This document shows positions 24,936 through 33,927 of a DNA stretch of 64,000 bases, in pieces (within the stretch, counting starts at the first letter, position 1; each line of letters starts with the position of its first letter). The translations under genes were made by a program, and so were the position numbers. A model generated the notes under the pieces. That model was not told the origin of the DNA. It searched no databases and worked only from the letters and a program-made list of their open reading frames with translations. This DNA comes from DAOUJW01 sp965218945 (GTDB taxonomy: Bacteria; Chloroflexota; Dehalococcoidia; Lucifugimonadales; UBA2985), in assembly GCA_965218945.1 (NCBI GenBank), contig OZ244718.1, positions 124,001-188,000 on the forward strand, read 5' to 3'.

Positions 24936-26345
24936 CTATCTGTTGGTTGCTGCAACCTCTCGCGACGGCACTGTGGGATGGTCCAGGGTCTTCATGGGAA
25001 GCATGTCCCTGGTTATGTGGGAGGCTACGAAGGGTCTCTTTATATCACGGGGGTTCTCCTGGATGTAGGCCTTCCATCCGCCCAGGCGCGTGCCCGACTG
25101 TATCAGTCCCTTGAGCATTCCCACGTCGTTGGTGGTCCACACGGACCTTGCAGGCCCCATCAGGATGGCCCCGGTAATGCGGTCGTCGTTCCAGACCAGC
25201 TTCCTATAGACGTTCTCGCTGGTGTTCAGGAACTCCGTGACGTCGTCGCTGCCGCTCCAGTCGCCGAAGCTGGCGATGTCCAGGTCCTGCACGTCCAGGA
25301 TGTTCATAAGCAGGCTGCCGCGATAGGCGATGTCACGGCCAACCATGTTTGCGCCCACTATGCGCCCGTGCTCCATAGCCGTGGGCTCGATGGCGTGCAC
25401 CTCGAGGTTGCCGGTTACCAGCTCTGCGCCCTCCGCCACGTCTCCCGCAGCGTACACGTTGGGCACGTTGGACCGCAGGTGGTCGTCCACAATGATGCCC
25501 TGGTTGATCTCGATGCCGGACCCCTCCAGCCACTCCAGGTTGGTGCGGATGCCGGTGCCCATGATAACCAGGTCGACGGTTATGTCTTCGCCGTCCCCGA
25601 TGACCAGCTTCTTCCGCCCGTCCACGTCCTCGATTGCCTGGACGCGGGTGTCGGTGTGGAGTTTGACTCCCTTCTGCTCCAGCCAGCCGTGCACCAGGGA
25701 GGCGCCCTGGCTGTCTATCATACGGGGCAGAATCTGGGGCATGATCTCGATGATGTGCAGGTTGACGCCGTGGCTCAGCACGGAGTTGAGGATGGTGAAG
25801 CTGATGAAGCCTGCGCCCACCATCGCCACGTCCATGCCCTCCTTGATATTGGCGAGAACGCCCCGGGTGTCGTCCAGAGTCCACAGGTTATAGATGTTAG
25901 CGCCGTCTGCGCCGGGTATGGGAGGTCGTGTAGCCGTTGAGCCTGTCGCGATCAGCAGGTCGTCGTAACCGATGGTGACGCCGTCCTCCAGGGTAAGCTG
26001 GTTGTTCGCGGTGTCCAGGGATGCGGCGCGACGCGGGATGAACTGGGCAATGAGGTCTCCCGAAGGCTCCGCGGGCGGCGGCCCAAGGGGTGACGGGGGC
26101 GCGGGCGCGGCATCGGCCTTGGCAAACTGGATCCCCAGGTTTGCCAGGCGCGGCGCGGTGGCTGTGAAGACGTGGGACTCGGAGATGGTGTGCCCAAGGT
26201 AGTACGGCAGCACCATTCGAGAGTACGGCCATTCGCCGGACACCAGCACCACCTCCGACTCACCCTTGTCATACTCGCGGATGGTGGTCATGGCGTTGAG
26301 ACCGGCGGTCCCGCCGCCTACTATTACGTGACGTTTTGCGGCCAT
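24936..26345 (-). CDS. FAD/NAD(P)-binding oxidoreductase of AOR complex (AorC-like)
   Basis: A 469-residue protein with two dinucleotide-binding folds: HVIVGGGTAGLNAMTTI at the N-terminus for FAD and DVAMVGAGFISFTIL near the middle for NAD(P)H, plus the second FAD motif NVYAAGDVAEG. A Pro/Ala-rich insertion (residues ~80-96) is unusual. The gene order ferredoxin - FAD protein - AOR resembles the Aromatoleum aorABC complex, in which the FAD subunit links the tungsten enzyme to NAD+. It probably passes electrons between NAD(P)H and the polyferredoxin. The start is ATG 26345. Confidence 0.8.
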   Translation of the reverse strand: MAAKRHVIVGGGTAGLNAMTTIREYDKGESEVVLVSGEWPYSRMVLPYYLGHTISESHVFTATAPRLANLGIQFAKADAAPAPPSPLGPPPAEPSGDLIAQFIPRRAASLDTANNQLTLEDGVTIGYDDLLIATGSTATRPPIPGADGANIYNLWTLDDTRGVLANIKEGMDVAMVGAGFISFTILNSVLSHGVNLHIIEIMPQILPRMIDSQGASLVHGWLEQKGVKLHTDTRVQAIEDVDGRKKLVIGDGEDITVDLVIMGTGIRTNLEWLEGSGIEINQGIIVDDHLRSNVPNVYAAGDVAEGAELVTGNLEVHAIEPTAMEHGRIVGANMVGRDIAYRGSLLMNILDVQDLDIASFGDWSGSDDVTEFLNTSENVYRKLVWNDDRITGAILMGPARSVWTTNDVGMLKGLIQSGTRLGGWKAYIQENPRDIKRPFVASHITRDMLPMKTLDHPTVPSREVAATNR

Positions 26346-26360
26346 ATCGTACCCCCTATC

Positions 26361-26837
26361 CTAAACGGAGAATCCCACAAGATGTACGTTGCCGCGAGTC
26401 TCGGCGAAGTCGCCCTGCCAGTCCTGCACCTCGGCCTCCACCCACTGGATGGCCGCCGTGGGGCACGCCTCCGCGCACGCGGGCGAGCCTCCGCACAAGT
26501 TGCACTTGAACGCCTTTTGGGTGTCGACGTCGTAGAATATGGTGCCGTAAGGACATGCGATGGTGCACAGCTTGCACCCTACGCACTGGTCGTCCAGGAC
26601 CACCTTTGCGCCGGCGGGTGATATGGTGATGGCCTCTACCGGGCAGGCCGCCAGGCACCACGCCTCCTCGCACTGGAAGCAGGTGTAGGGTGAGTAGCTG
26701 GTGTGCCTCTCGAAGGGTGAGACCCGAATTACGGATTTCGACGGCTGGTACGTGCCCGTCTGCATGTAGGAGCAGGCCATTTCGCATCGCATGCAGCCGG
26801 TACAGGCTTCGGGAACTATCTTCAGTACCTTGTTCAT
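26361..26837 (-). CDS. Polyferredoxin subunit with four [4Fe-4S] clusters (AorA/HycB-like)
   Basis: A 158-residue protein with four cysteine sets: CTGCMRCEMAC, CFQCEEAWCLAACP, CVGCKLCTIACP and CNLCGGSPACAEACP. This is the DmsB/HycB architecture of electron-transfer subunits. It is the first gene of the operon and should wire the AOR subunits to the FAD protein. ATG 26837 is preceded by AAAGGGGC; an ATG 36 bp upstream adds a tail with no ribosome site. No signal peptide is present, so the complex is cytoplasmic. Confidence 0.85.
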   Translation of the reverse strand: MNKVLKIVPEACTGCMRCEMACSYMQTGTYQPSKSVIRVSPFERHTSYSPYTCFQCEEAWCLAACPVEAITISPAGAKVVLDDQCVGCKLCTIACPYGTIFYDVDTQKAFKCNLCGGSPACAEACPTAAIQWVEAEVQDWQGDFAETRGNVHLVGFSV

Positions 26838-26938
26838 ATGCGCCCCTTTCTGGAATTGGTGAAAATGCGCCACTATGGACTTTGGAAGCGCCGGACTCTT
26901 GCAGAGGGATTGAACACCGCGAGGAAAAACAGGACCGC

Positions 26939-26958
26939 AGGCGTCCGGCCCGACGCCT
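26939..26958 (-). promoter_or_regulatory. Operator-like palindrome at the start of the AOR transcript
   Basis: AGGCGTC-6-GACGCCT is a perfect 7-bp inverted repeat lying directly downstream of the predicted -10 box, where a repressor or the leader RNA fold could act. Confidence 0.45.
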
Positions 26959-26960
26959 AG

Positions 26961-26989
26961 AGGATACCATTGCCATATATGGGTGTCAA
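26961..26989 (-). promoter_or_regulatory. Sigma-70-type promoter for the AOR operon
   Basis: Reading the minus strand, TTGACA (26984-26989), 17 bp, TATCCT (26961-26966). The predicted leader is about 115 nt to ATG 26837, long enough to hold a cofactor-sensing RNA, although I cannot fold it reliably by eye. Confidence 0.6.
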
Positions 26990-27115
26990 TCTGGACGGCT
27001 GCACTGAGCCGGATTGGTTGCCCCGCTCACCCCCGGATCATAGAGAGGAGCTTGCCCCGCACTTGATCCGGGGGCGGGCTTTAAGCGTAGCCGGAGGAAA
27101 GGAGGTGAAGGTGTG

Positions 27116-28126
27116 CTACACCACCTCCGGCGCTTGTATGTCCACTGCCTTGCCGTAGTCCGAGTAGGTAATTATGGTCTGCCCGGCCAGACTGGTTCCG
27201 CTAACGGAGTCCGTCTGTTCGAACCGGAATCCCAGCTTCCTGACGAGGAAGTCCTCAACGCCGATCCACATTTCCGTCTCAACCGGCGCATCGTAGGCCT
27301 TGTTCACTAGGGTGGGGTCAGCGACCAGGTCTGCAACTGCGTCCGAGGGCAATGCTCCACTCAGATGGTAGACACCTACGCCGTCCAGGTCCACCACGCC
27401 AACCAGTGTAATGAGCTCAACAACTTCGGTCTCGAGACCAAGGTCCAGCTTGCCCAGGTGACTGGCTTCTCCTAGAAAAATAAACGCGTCCGGGCTTGCC
27501 TCCCACTCGCCGCTGAATGGGTTCTCCTGGTAGCCCTCCATACCGATGACTACGGAGTCATACTCAAGGGGTAAGCCGCCGGACGTTGCGACCGTTGTAA
27601 ACCGGCTGCGGTCCGGCGCTTGGAAGTCCCCGTTTACCACAATCTTGGTCTCAAATACGAATGGGCCATCCAGCTTGGACTCGATCTCCATCCTTACGGA
27701 ACCGGTCTCCACTGATGCCATAGCTGCGGAAGCTGCATCCAGCACCTCCCGGGCTGTTTGCAGTTCCGGCGCAGGTGTGGCGGTAGGCTCGGGCGTAGGT
27801 GTGGGCGCTGAGGTCGATGTCGATGTCGGTGTAGGCGTGGCAGCAGGCTCAGGCGTAGGCGCTGACGTTGCCGTGGGCGCTGGAACCGGCGTGGGTGTAG
27901 GAGTAGACTCAATCGTCGGCGCAGGTCCAGGATTTACGGTCGGAGCCTGGGTAGGAGTGGGACTGGGCATAACGGCGGTCGCCGATGGCGTCGGGTCGGT
28001 CTGTTGGCCTTCCTCCGGGTCGCAGGCTACGGCAGCCGTCATCAATGCAAGCATCGCCATTGCTACGGCAACGGCTCCGATGCGCCTGCTCCAGCCCTTT
28101 GCCCTGAACCTTGCGTAGATGTGAAT
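27116..28126 (-). CDS. Lipoprotein with Pro/Thr linker and LolA/LppX-like domain
   Basis: The lipobox is AAVAC. About 95 residues of Pro/Thr/Ala/Ser repeats follow, and then a ~200-residue domain (AREVLDAASAAMASVETGSV...) resembling the LolA-fold LppX/LprG family that binds lipids. The first ATG (28060) would leave a signal peptide without basic residues. The same frame extends upstream through RAKGWSRRIG to an ATT codon at 28126 with CAGGAG seven bases before it, giving a normal lipoprotein signal. An ATT start is rare, so the true start is uncertain. Function is probably in envelope lipid or metabolite handling. Confidence 0.6.
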   Translation of the reverse strand: MHIYARFRAKGWSRRIGAVAVAMAMLALMTAAVACDPEEGQQTDPTPSATAVMPSPTPTQAPTVNPGPAPTIESTPTPTPVPAPTATSAPTPEPAATPTPTSTSTSAPTPTPEPTATPAPELQTAREVLDAASAAMASVETGSVRMEIESKLDGPFVFETKIVVNGDFQAPDRSRFTTVATSGGLPLEYDSVVIGMEGYQENPFSGEWEASPDAFIFLGEASHLGKLDLGLETEVVELITLVGVVDLDGVGVYHLSGALPSDAVADLVADPTLVNKAYDAPVETEMWIGVEDFLVRKLGFRFEQTDSVSGTSLAGQTIITYSDYGKAVDIQAPEVV

Positions 28127-28144
28127 AGCTTTGCTCCTGTGTAA

Positions 28145-28219
28145 TGGCGCCCCCGGCGGGACTCGAACCCACGCACCTGGCTTCGGAGGCCAGTGCTCTA
28201 TCCTCTGAGCTACGGGGGC
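28145..28219 (-). tRNA. tRNA-Arg (anticodon CCG), CCA encoded
   Basis: On the minus strand the acceptor GCCCCCG pairs with CGGGGGC. The D arm is GCTCAGAGGATAGAGC. Stem CTGGC/GCCAG holds loop CTCCGAA with anticodon CCG. The T arm is GTGGGTTCGAGTCCCGC. A discriminator G and CCA follow. Confidence 0.95.
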
Positions 28220-28289
28220 TTGCCGGCATCCACACGGGGCAGAGGGAGACCAATTGCGGGAGCTTGGTCCCGCTGCGGTCTCAGTGGGG

Positions 28290-28318
28290 AATATAGCAGT
28301 GGCTCAGCTAAATGGCAA
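28290..28318 (-). promoter_or_regulatory. Promoter for tRNA-Arg
   Basis: On the minus strand: TTGCCA, 17 bp, TATATT, ending about 70 bp before the tRNA. Confidence 0.55.
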
Positions 28319-28339
28319 TATCCCCTGTGCCGAGGCCCA

Positions 28340-29617
28340 TCACTGGGAACCGCCGCGGCGCCCGGGACCTCCTCTTTTGAAGGCTGGGCCCAGCAGGACG
28401 GCTGCCATGAATGTGGTTACAACGGTCATCAGGATGGACACGCCGAACAAGTCCGAGCCAATCACTCCCCGGGACAGTCCTATGCCGGCGATTATCAGGG
28501 CTACCTCTCCACGGGGAAGCATCCCGATGCCGACTCGTATGGAACCCATCTTGGTGAAGCCGGCTCCAAGGGCCGGGACTCCGCTGCCAACCACCTTGGA
28601 CACAATCGCCAGCAGCGTCAGTATCAGGCTGAAGACAATCGTCCCACCCATTGCGCTCACGTCCACCAACATCCCCATTGTTACGAAGAATATGGGAACC
28701 AGGGCGGGGTACAGCCCCTCCATAATCGGCCTCTCTATCCTCTCCTTCAGATGGGTGTCGGAGAGGGCAAGCCCAACAGAGTAGGCGCCTATGATCATCG
28801 CCAGGCCGAAGCTCTCCGCCAAACCCGATGCCAGCAGGGCGAGCGCCATTGCCAGAGCGACGCTCGCGCCCGAAACTCTGAATGATTCAAAGGCTCTGGA
28901 TATATACTTGGAGGCGAGGATGCCGCCTATCATCAGCACTAGCCAGAATCCCACCGCCTTCGCGCCGATCAGGGCTATCCCGGAGGCCGTGAGCTCCTCG
29001 CCGGGGGTGGCAATCCCAACCACCACCGTCAGCACCAGTATCCCCAGCACGTCGTCCACGACGGCGGCGGCCATGATGGTCACTCCTTCGGGGGAGTCCA
29101 GCCTGTGCATGTCGCCCAGCACCCGGGCGGTGATGCCTACGGACGTAGCAGTCATGATCGCCCCCATGAAGAGGGCCGCATAGAGGAGCGCGTCCCCATC
29201 AAGCCCGGCCGGCTTGAGGAGCATGGTCACTCCCGCTCCCAGTGCGAAGGGCGCCACAACACCGCCTATTGCCACCAGGGAGGCGGGGGCGGCGTAGCGC
29301 CGGAACTGCTTCAGGTCCGTCTCCAGCCCGGCGGCGAACAGGAGGACCACGGCCGCTAGCTGCGATATGGAAAAGAGCTCCAGGGAGACAGGCAGGGCAT
29401 CACGGCTGTCACCGATAGAGAACAGTGGCCCCAGGCCAAAGATGGCAATGCCTCCCAGGGCGAAGGGGCCGATCAACGCCCCCATCGAAAGCTCCCCAAG
29501 GACGGTTGGTATCTTGAGGTACCGCTCGCAGATCTCCCCGCCGATCTTGGCAGCGGCAAGGATGACTGCCAGCTGGATCACCAGGTGCTCTACATGCTTT
29601 ACAAAATCATCTTCCAT
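28340..29617 (-). CDS. Cation:proton antiporter (CPA2/Kef-type membrane domain)
   Basis: A 425-residue protein with about 12-13 membrane spans. VVDDVLGILVLTVV carries the paired acidic residues of the CPA2 ion site, and GALIGPFALGG and MLPRGEVALIIAG are family-typical. No cytosolic TrkA-N domain follows, unlike KefB/C. It exchanges Na+ or K+ for protons. It appears to be a single gene between the tRNA-Arg promoter and a repeat array. Confidence 0.88.
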   Translation of the reverse strand: MEDDFVKHVEHLVIQLAVILAAAKIGGEICERYLKIPTVLGELSMGALIGPFALGGIAIFGLGPLFSIGDSRDALPVSLELFSISQLAAVVLLFAAGLETDLKQFRRYAAPASLVAIGGVVAPFALGAGVTMLLKPAGLDGDALLYAALFMGAIMTATSVGITARVLGDMHRLDSPEGVTIMAAAVVDDVLGILVLTVVVGIATPGEELTASGIALIGAKAVGFWLVLMIGGILASKYISRAFESFRVSGASVALAMALALLASGLAESFGLAMIIGAYSVGLALSDTHLKERIERPIMEGLYPALVPIFFVTMGMLVDVSAMGGTIVFSLILTLLAIVSKVVGSGVPALGAGFTKMGSIRVGIGMLPRGEVALIIAGIGLSRGVIGSDLFGVSILMTVVTTFMAAVLLGPAFKRGGPGRRGGSQ

Positions 29618-29798
29618 ACTCTACCTGCTATAGGGTGTGGCGTGACACCAAGCGTGCATTATAACAGGAGTTGACGGAAAAACATCAACGTTTATTGGAA
29701 TTGGGCCAGATTCGCCAATCATTGAGCGGAGGACTTGGTCATGCTAGTGCAGGCTTGCCCTGTACTCCGATACGGTGGGGCCAGGGCGCCGGGCGTCT

Positions 29799-30545
29799 GT
29801 CATTCTGAGGAGCAAAGCGACGAAGAATCCAAAGCCATCGCGCGAATACTACGTTTACATCCTGATAAGCGAGACTCACAGTCTGAACATGGAATCGGAA
29901 AACCCTATGTGGGTAGACCTGAGCGCCGGGTGGTCTGAGGCTCTGGATTCTTCACGTAGTTTACCCTGAGCGTAGCCGAAGGGTTCAGAATGACAGGAGG
30001 GCGCGCGGCGTTTGTCATTCTGAGGAGTGAAGCGACGAAGAATCCCAAGCCATTGTACACCTACTACGTTCACATCCTGACAAACGAGACCCATTGGCTG
30101 CATGTGGAATCGGAGAACCCTGGGTGGGTAGACCTGAGCGCTGGGTGGTCGGAGGCCTTGGATTCTTCACGTAGTTTACCCTGAGCGTAGCCGAAGGGTT
30201 CAGAATGACATGGGCGCGCGGCCTCTGTCATTCTGAGGAGTGAAGCGACGAAGAATCCCAAGCCATTGTGCGAATACAACGTATACATCCTGACAAACGA
30301 GACCCACAGACTGTGCATGGAAACGGAGAACCCTGGGTCGGTAGACCTGAGCGCTGAGTGGTCGGAGGCTTTGGATTCTTCACGTAGTTTACCCTGAGCG
30401 TAGCCGAAGGGTTCAGAATGACAGAGGGGCGCGCGGCGTTTGTCATTCTGAGGAGTGAAGCGACGAAGAATCCCAAGCCATTGCTCGCAAAACTGCGCTG
30501 TCTTGGGATGAAACCCTTTGGATTCTTCACTCCGTTCAGAATGAC
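29799..30545. repeat. Array of family A repeats (three long units and one short unit)
   Basis: Long units start at 29799, 30015 and 30227, each ~197 bp with GTCATTCTGAGGAG and GTTCAGAATGAC ends. A short ~105-bp unit at 30441-30545 has a different core containing ACTGCGCTGTCTTGGGATGA. It separates the antiporter and tupC genes. Confidence 0.85.
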
Positions 30546-30614
30546 AGTGAAACGCGGGTTCACTCTCCTGACGATAGAGCGCAGCGACGCCGAGGGCGTG
30601 CAACCACTCCCCCC

Positions 30615-31685
30615 TCACCGCTCCACTATGTGTACCCCGGTCGCCTTGAAGGAGGCGCTGACCGTCGATCCCGCCCGGAGCTCCAGGTCCTCCGCAGACC
30701 TGCTTGTGATCAGGGCCACCAGTGGGAAGCCGCAGTCGATCCCGACCCGGACAAGAGGCCCTGAGGACGCCATGCTGGTTATCGTCCCTGAGAAGGAGTT
30801 CCTCGCGCTGGTTGGCGACGGTGTCAAGGCTATGGTGACGCCCTCCGGCCTGATGCAGGCGGAGACGCGGGAGCCCGGCTCCAGGTCGGATACGCCCTCT
30901 ATCATCGCGCCGCCGATGCTGACGTTGACCAGGCCCGCCTCCCTGGAGGCTATCTCTCCCTCCAGAATGTTCTCCACTCCGACAAACTGGGCGACCTGCG
31001 TGTTGTGCGGCAGGTTGAATATCTCGCTGGGCGCGCCCACCTGCAGCATCTCCCCGCCTATCAGCACGCCTATCCGGTTGGCGAGGCGCTGCCCCTGGGC
31101 CATATCGTGGGTGGTCATGATCACCGTGGCGCGCAGCTCCCCGATAACCCTGGCTATCAGGCTCTCCACCCTCGCAATGGAGACCGGGTCCAGGTTGGCC
31201 GTAGGCTCGTCCAGCAGAAGCAGCTCCGGCTCCGTGACCATAGCCCGCGCCAGTGCGACCCGCTGTATCTCGCCCCCTGAAAGGGTTCTCGCTCGTCTGC
31301 TCTCGTAGCCGTCGAGGTCGACGGTCTCCAGGGCGTGGCGCACCCTATCCTGAACGACGCTCTTACCCCTGCCGCGGATCTTCAGGCCGTACGCCACGTT
31401 GTCGTATACGGTGGAGTTGAACACCACCGGCTTCTGAAAGACGATGACCATCCGCCTGCGCATCTCCAGTTTCGCCTTCTCCGACGCGCCCGCGTCCACG
31501 CCGTCGAAGAGTATGACGCCGGAGGTCGGCTCATCCAGCAGATCGATGAGACGCAGGAGGGTCGTCTTGCCGGAGCCACTGGGGCCTATCAGCGCCGTGA
31601 CGCCGTTGCTGGGCGCGTCCAGGTCGATGCCACTCAGGACGGTGTTGTCGCCGTATCTCTTCCACAGGTCTCGGATCTCTATCAA
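30615..31685 (-). CDS. tupC: Tungstate/molybdate ABC transporter ATPase
   Basis: A 356-residue protein: an ABC ATPase (Walker A GPSGSGKTT, signature LSGGEIQRVAL, Walker B LLLLDEPTANLD, H-loop MTTHDMAQ) followed from about residue 235 by a TOBE/MOP-like regulatory domain. It starts 6 bp from the permease gene. It energises oxyanion uptake. Together with a TupA-type binding protein this indicates tungstate rather than sulfate. Confidence 0.85.
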   Translation of the reverse strand: MIEIRDLWKRYGDNTVLSGIDLDAPSNGVTALIGPSGSGKTTLLRLIDLLDEPTSGVILFDGVDAGASEKAKLEMRRRMVIVFQKPVVFNSTVYDNVAYGLKIRGRGKSVVQDRVRHALETVDLDGYESRRARTLSGGEIQRVALARAMVTEPELLLLDEPTANLDPVSIARVESLIARVIGELRATVIMTTHDMAQGQRLANRIGVLIGGEMLQVGAPSEIFNLPHNTQVAQFVGVENILEGEIASREAGLVNVSIGGAMIEGVSDLEPGSRVSACIRPEGVTIALTPSPTSARNSFSGTITSMASSGPLVRVGIDCGFPLVALITSRSAEDLELRAGSTVSASFKATGVHIVER

Positions 31686-31691
31686 AACGAC

Positions 31692-32378
31692 CTACCTCTG
31701 CTGGAGTCTACCCGCCACAATATTGACCACCAGAGCCAGAAACACCAGGATTATCCCCAGAGCCATCGCAAGCTCAAAGTTTCCGATAGACGTCTCCAGG
31801 GACATCGCCGTGGTCAGAGTCCTGGTGTACCCCCTGATGTTGCCGCCGACAATTATAGCCAGTCCTATCTCGGAGACGGCGCGCCCGAAGCCAAGGAGCG
31901 CCGCAGTCGACACCCCGTACTTCGCCTCTTTGACGATGGTGTAGATGGTCTGCATCCGGTCTGCGCCCAGCGATAGGGCCGTTTCCTTTATCTCGGGCGG
32001 CACTCCCCTGAGAGCCGATATGGTAAGTCCCGTTATGATGGGCGATATGAGTACCACGTGCCCCATCACGATGGCCCAGGGCGTGAAGAGTATCCCCAGG
32101 CCTCCCAGCGGCCCGTCCTTGGACAGGGTGATGAATACCATCAGGCCCACGAAGACCGTGGGCACGCTGTAGAGGGTCTGGATCACGTATATCAGCGCTC
32201 CCTTGCCGGGGAAGGCGTGGAAGTAGATCAGGCTTCCCACTGGAATGAACACAAGGGTCGCAATCAGCGTGGATGTCCCGGCTATCAGGAGCGTCCTGCC
32301 CGCTATGCCGAACACCTCCCGGTCTCCGGTAAAGATGAGCTTGAGGGCCGTGAAAAAGCTGTCCAGCACCAGGTCCAT
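31692..32378 (-). CDS. tupB: Tungstate ABC transporter permease
   Basis: A 228-residue permease with five to six membrane spans and an EAA loop around ETALSLGADRMQTIYTIV. LDSFFTALKLIFTGD is typical for TupB. GGGGAGG lies 11 bases before ATG 32378. The gene is separated from tupA by a 537-bp insertion of palindromic elements but still reads in the same direction. Confidence 0.87.
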   Translation of the reverse strand: MDLVLDSFFTALKLIFTGDREVFGIAGRTLLIAGTSTLIATLVFIPVGSLIYFHAFPGKGALIYVIQTLYSVPTVFVGLMVFITLSKDGPLGGLGILFTPWAIVMGHVVLISPIITGLTISALRGVPPEIKETALSLGADRMQTIYTIVKEAKYGVSTAALLGFGRAVSEIGLAIIVGGNIRGYTRTLTTAMSLETSIGNFELAMALGIILVFLALVVNIVAGRLQQR

Positions 32379-32915
32379 GAGGTTAAGGGCCTCCCCTGCC
32401 GGATTCTATAGCCCTGGATTCCTGTTTCCGCAGGAATGGTCTGTGGGTGAACGGCCTGATCGAGTCCAAACCACCCCTGCTTTCGCAGGGGTCTACCGAA
32501 CCCCTAACACAGGGAGCCTGGGCACGCGTAAGCGTAAAGCGATGGATCCGACACCCCTGGATGCCCGTTTTCAGAGACCTTTGCGTAACTCCTCGCGGTA
32601 TATCAGCAGAGGCGCTCTTGCTGTCATTCTGAACGGAGCGTAGCGAAGTGAAGAATCCAAAGCCTTTGCTCGCAAAACTGCGCTGTCTTGGGATGAAACC
32701 CTTTGGATTCTTCGCGTAGTTTATCCTGAGCGTAGCCGAAGGGCTCAGAATGACATTCAACGGAACTGCCGCGCTGGTTACGCAAAGGTCTCTTTTCACG
32801 GGCATCACGTCAAACTGTTGGGCCCATTCTGTCAATCCCGCCCCCGAGCGGGAATCCAGGAGGGGGGATATGGACTCCCGCCTGCACGGGAGTGACGAGG
32901 GAAGTGGACAGACGC
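32379..32915. other. Repeat-filled gap between tupA and tupB
   Basis: It contains a direct series of CTGGATTCC/GAATGG and CCCCTGCTTTCGCAGGGG palindromes (32405-32500), the AGAGACCTTTG element with a family A unit nested inside (32560-32806), and a CCCGCCTGCACGGGAGTGAC stretch. No gene is seen. Confidence 0.75.
32560..32806. repeat. MITE-like element (AGAGACCTTTG ends) carrying a family A unit
   Basis: The left end 32560-32589 and the inverted right end 32777-32806 share GATGCCCGT....AGAGACCTTTGCGTAAC over ~30 bp. Inside at 32623-32754 sits a complete short family A repeat. Confidence 0.8.
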
Positions 32916-33803
32916 TCATTGAGGCTCTTGTCCTCGTGTGGGAGTAAACAGTGGCCTCCCGTACTCGCTTACGCCGTGGGCCGCTATCAAGTCCTGCACC
33001 TCCTCCGATATGAGAAATTGTATAAGCCTGTCGGCCATGTCCGAGTTGGCGTCGGGGAACCGCTCAGGGCTTACCGCTATCACGGAGTACACGTTCAGGA
33101 GGGAGTCGCCACTTTCCACAAGCGGCGTCAGGTCCAGGTCTTTCCTGAAGGCCAGGAACGTGCCCGCGTCCGTCAGCGTATAGGCGTCCTTCTCGTCAGC
33201 GAGGAGCAGGACGGCACCCATGCCCGCTCCCGACTCAAGGTACCAGTCGCCGGAGTCCCTCACCGTATCGTAGCTGAAACCCGCCTTCTCCCAAAGCAGC
33301 TTCTCTCTCGCGTGCGTGCCGGACTCGTCGCCCCTGGACACAAACCACACCCGGCCCGGACTGGCTTGACCCTTCCTCATCACCTCCAACAGGGCTTCCT
33401 CCGGGGCGAGTTCACTGATCCCCGCGGGATCGCTCTCCGGCCCGACTATGAGAAAGTAGTTGTAGGCTATGGGATGCCGCTCCACCCCGTACCCATCGGC
33501 GACGAACGCCTCTTCCCGGACGCGGTCATGGATGGCAATGGCGTCCACCTCGCCCAGCCTGCCAAACTCAAGGGCCTTGCCCGTTCCGCCGGTCAGGATG
33601 TCAAGCTCCACGTCGTATCTGTCCTCGAAGCGGCGCTCCAGGGTGTCCCAAAGCCCCGTATCGTACAGGCTTGTGGTCGTCGCCAGTCTCAGTCTCCCCT
33701 CGCCGGTCGCTGCCTCCGGTACGCAGGCAAGCAGCCCGAGCAGAACGGCAACGGCCAGCGCCGACTTTACCAGATATGTTGATACAATCTTTGAGGCCTC
33801 CAT
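32916..33803 (-). CDS. tupA: Tungstate-binding protein (TupA-type)
   Basis: RLATTTSLYDTGLWDTL is the TTTS-x-x-DTGL signature of TupA/ModA-like tungstate receptors. TGGTGKALEFGRLGEVD and SRGDESGTHAREKLLW also fit. A hydrophobic leader ends VLLGLLACVP, which could be a lipobox (LLAC). ATG 33803 is preferred because it places the signal at the N-terminus; the ribosome site is weak. The nearby AOR operon gives an obvious need for tungsten. Confidence 0.88.
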   Translation of the reverse strand: MEASKIVSTYLVKSALAVAVLLGLLACVPEAATGEGRLRLATTTSLYDTGLWDTLERRFEDRYDVELDILTGGTGKALEFGRLGEVDAIAIHDRVREEAFVADGYGVERHPIAYNYFLIVGPESDPAGISELAPEEALLEVMRKGQASPGRVWFVSRGDESGTHAREKLLWEKAGFSYDTVRDSGDWYLESGAGMGAVLLLADEKDAYTLTDAGTFLAFRKDLDLTPLVESGDSLLNVYSVIAVSPERFPDANSDMADRLIQFLISEEVQDLIAAHGVSEYGRPLFTPTRGQEPQ

Positions 33804-33927
33804 AGCTTCTGCGACGGCTCTTTCCCGGCAGGTCAGCGTCCTCCGCACGGATAGCGTAGCAAAGAGGTGGAGAGATTGCATCATAGAGAGCCGGGCTGCA
33901 AGGAGCGCGGAAGGCGTTATTTAATGT

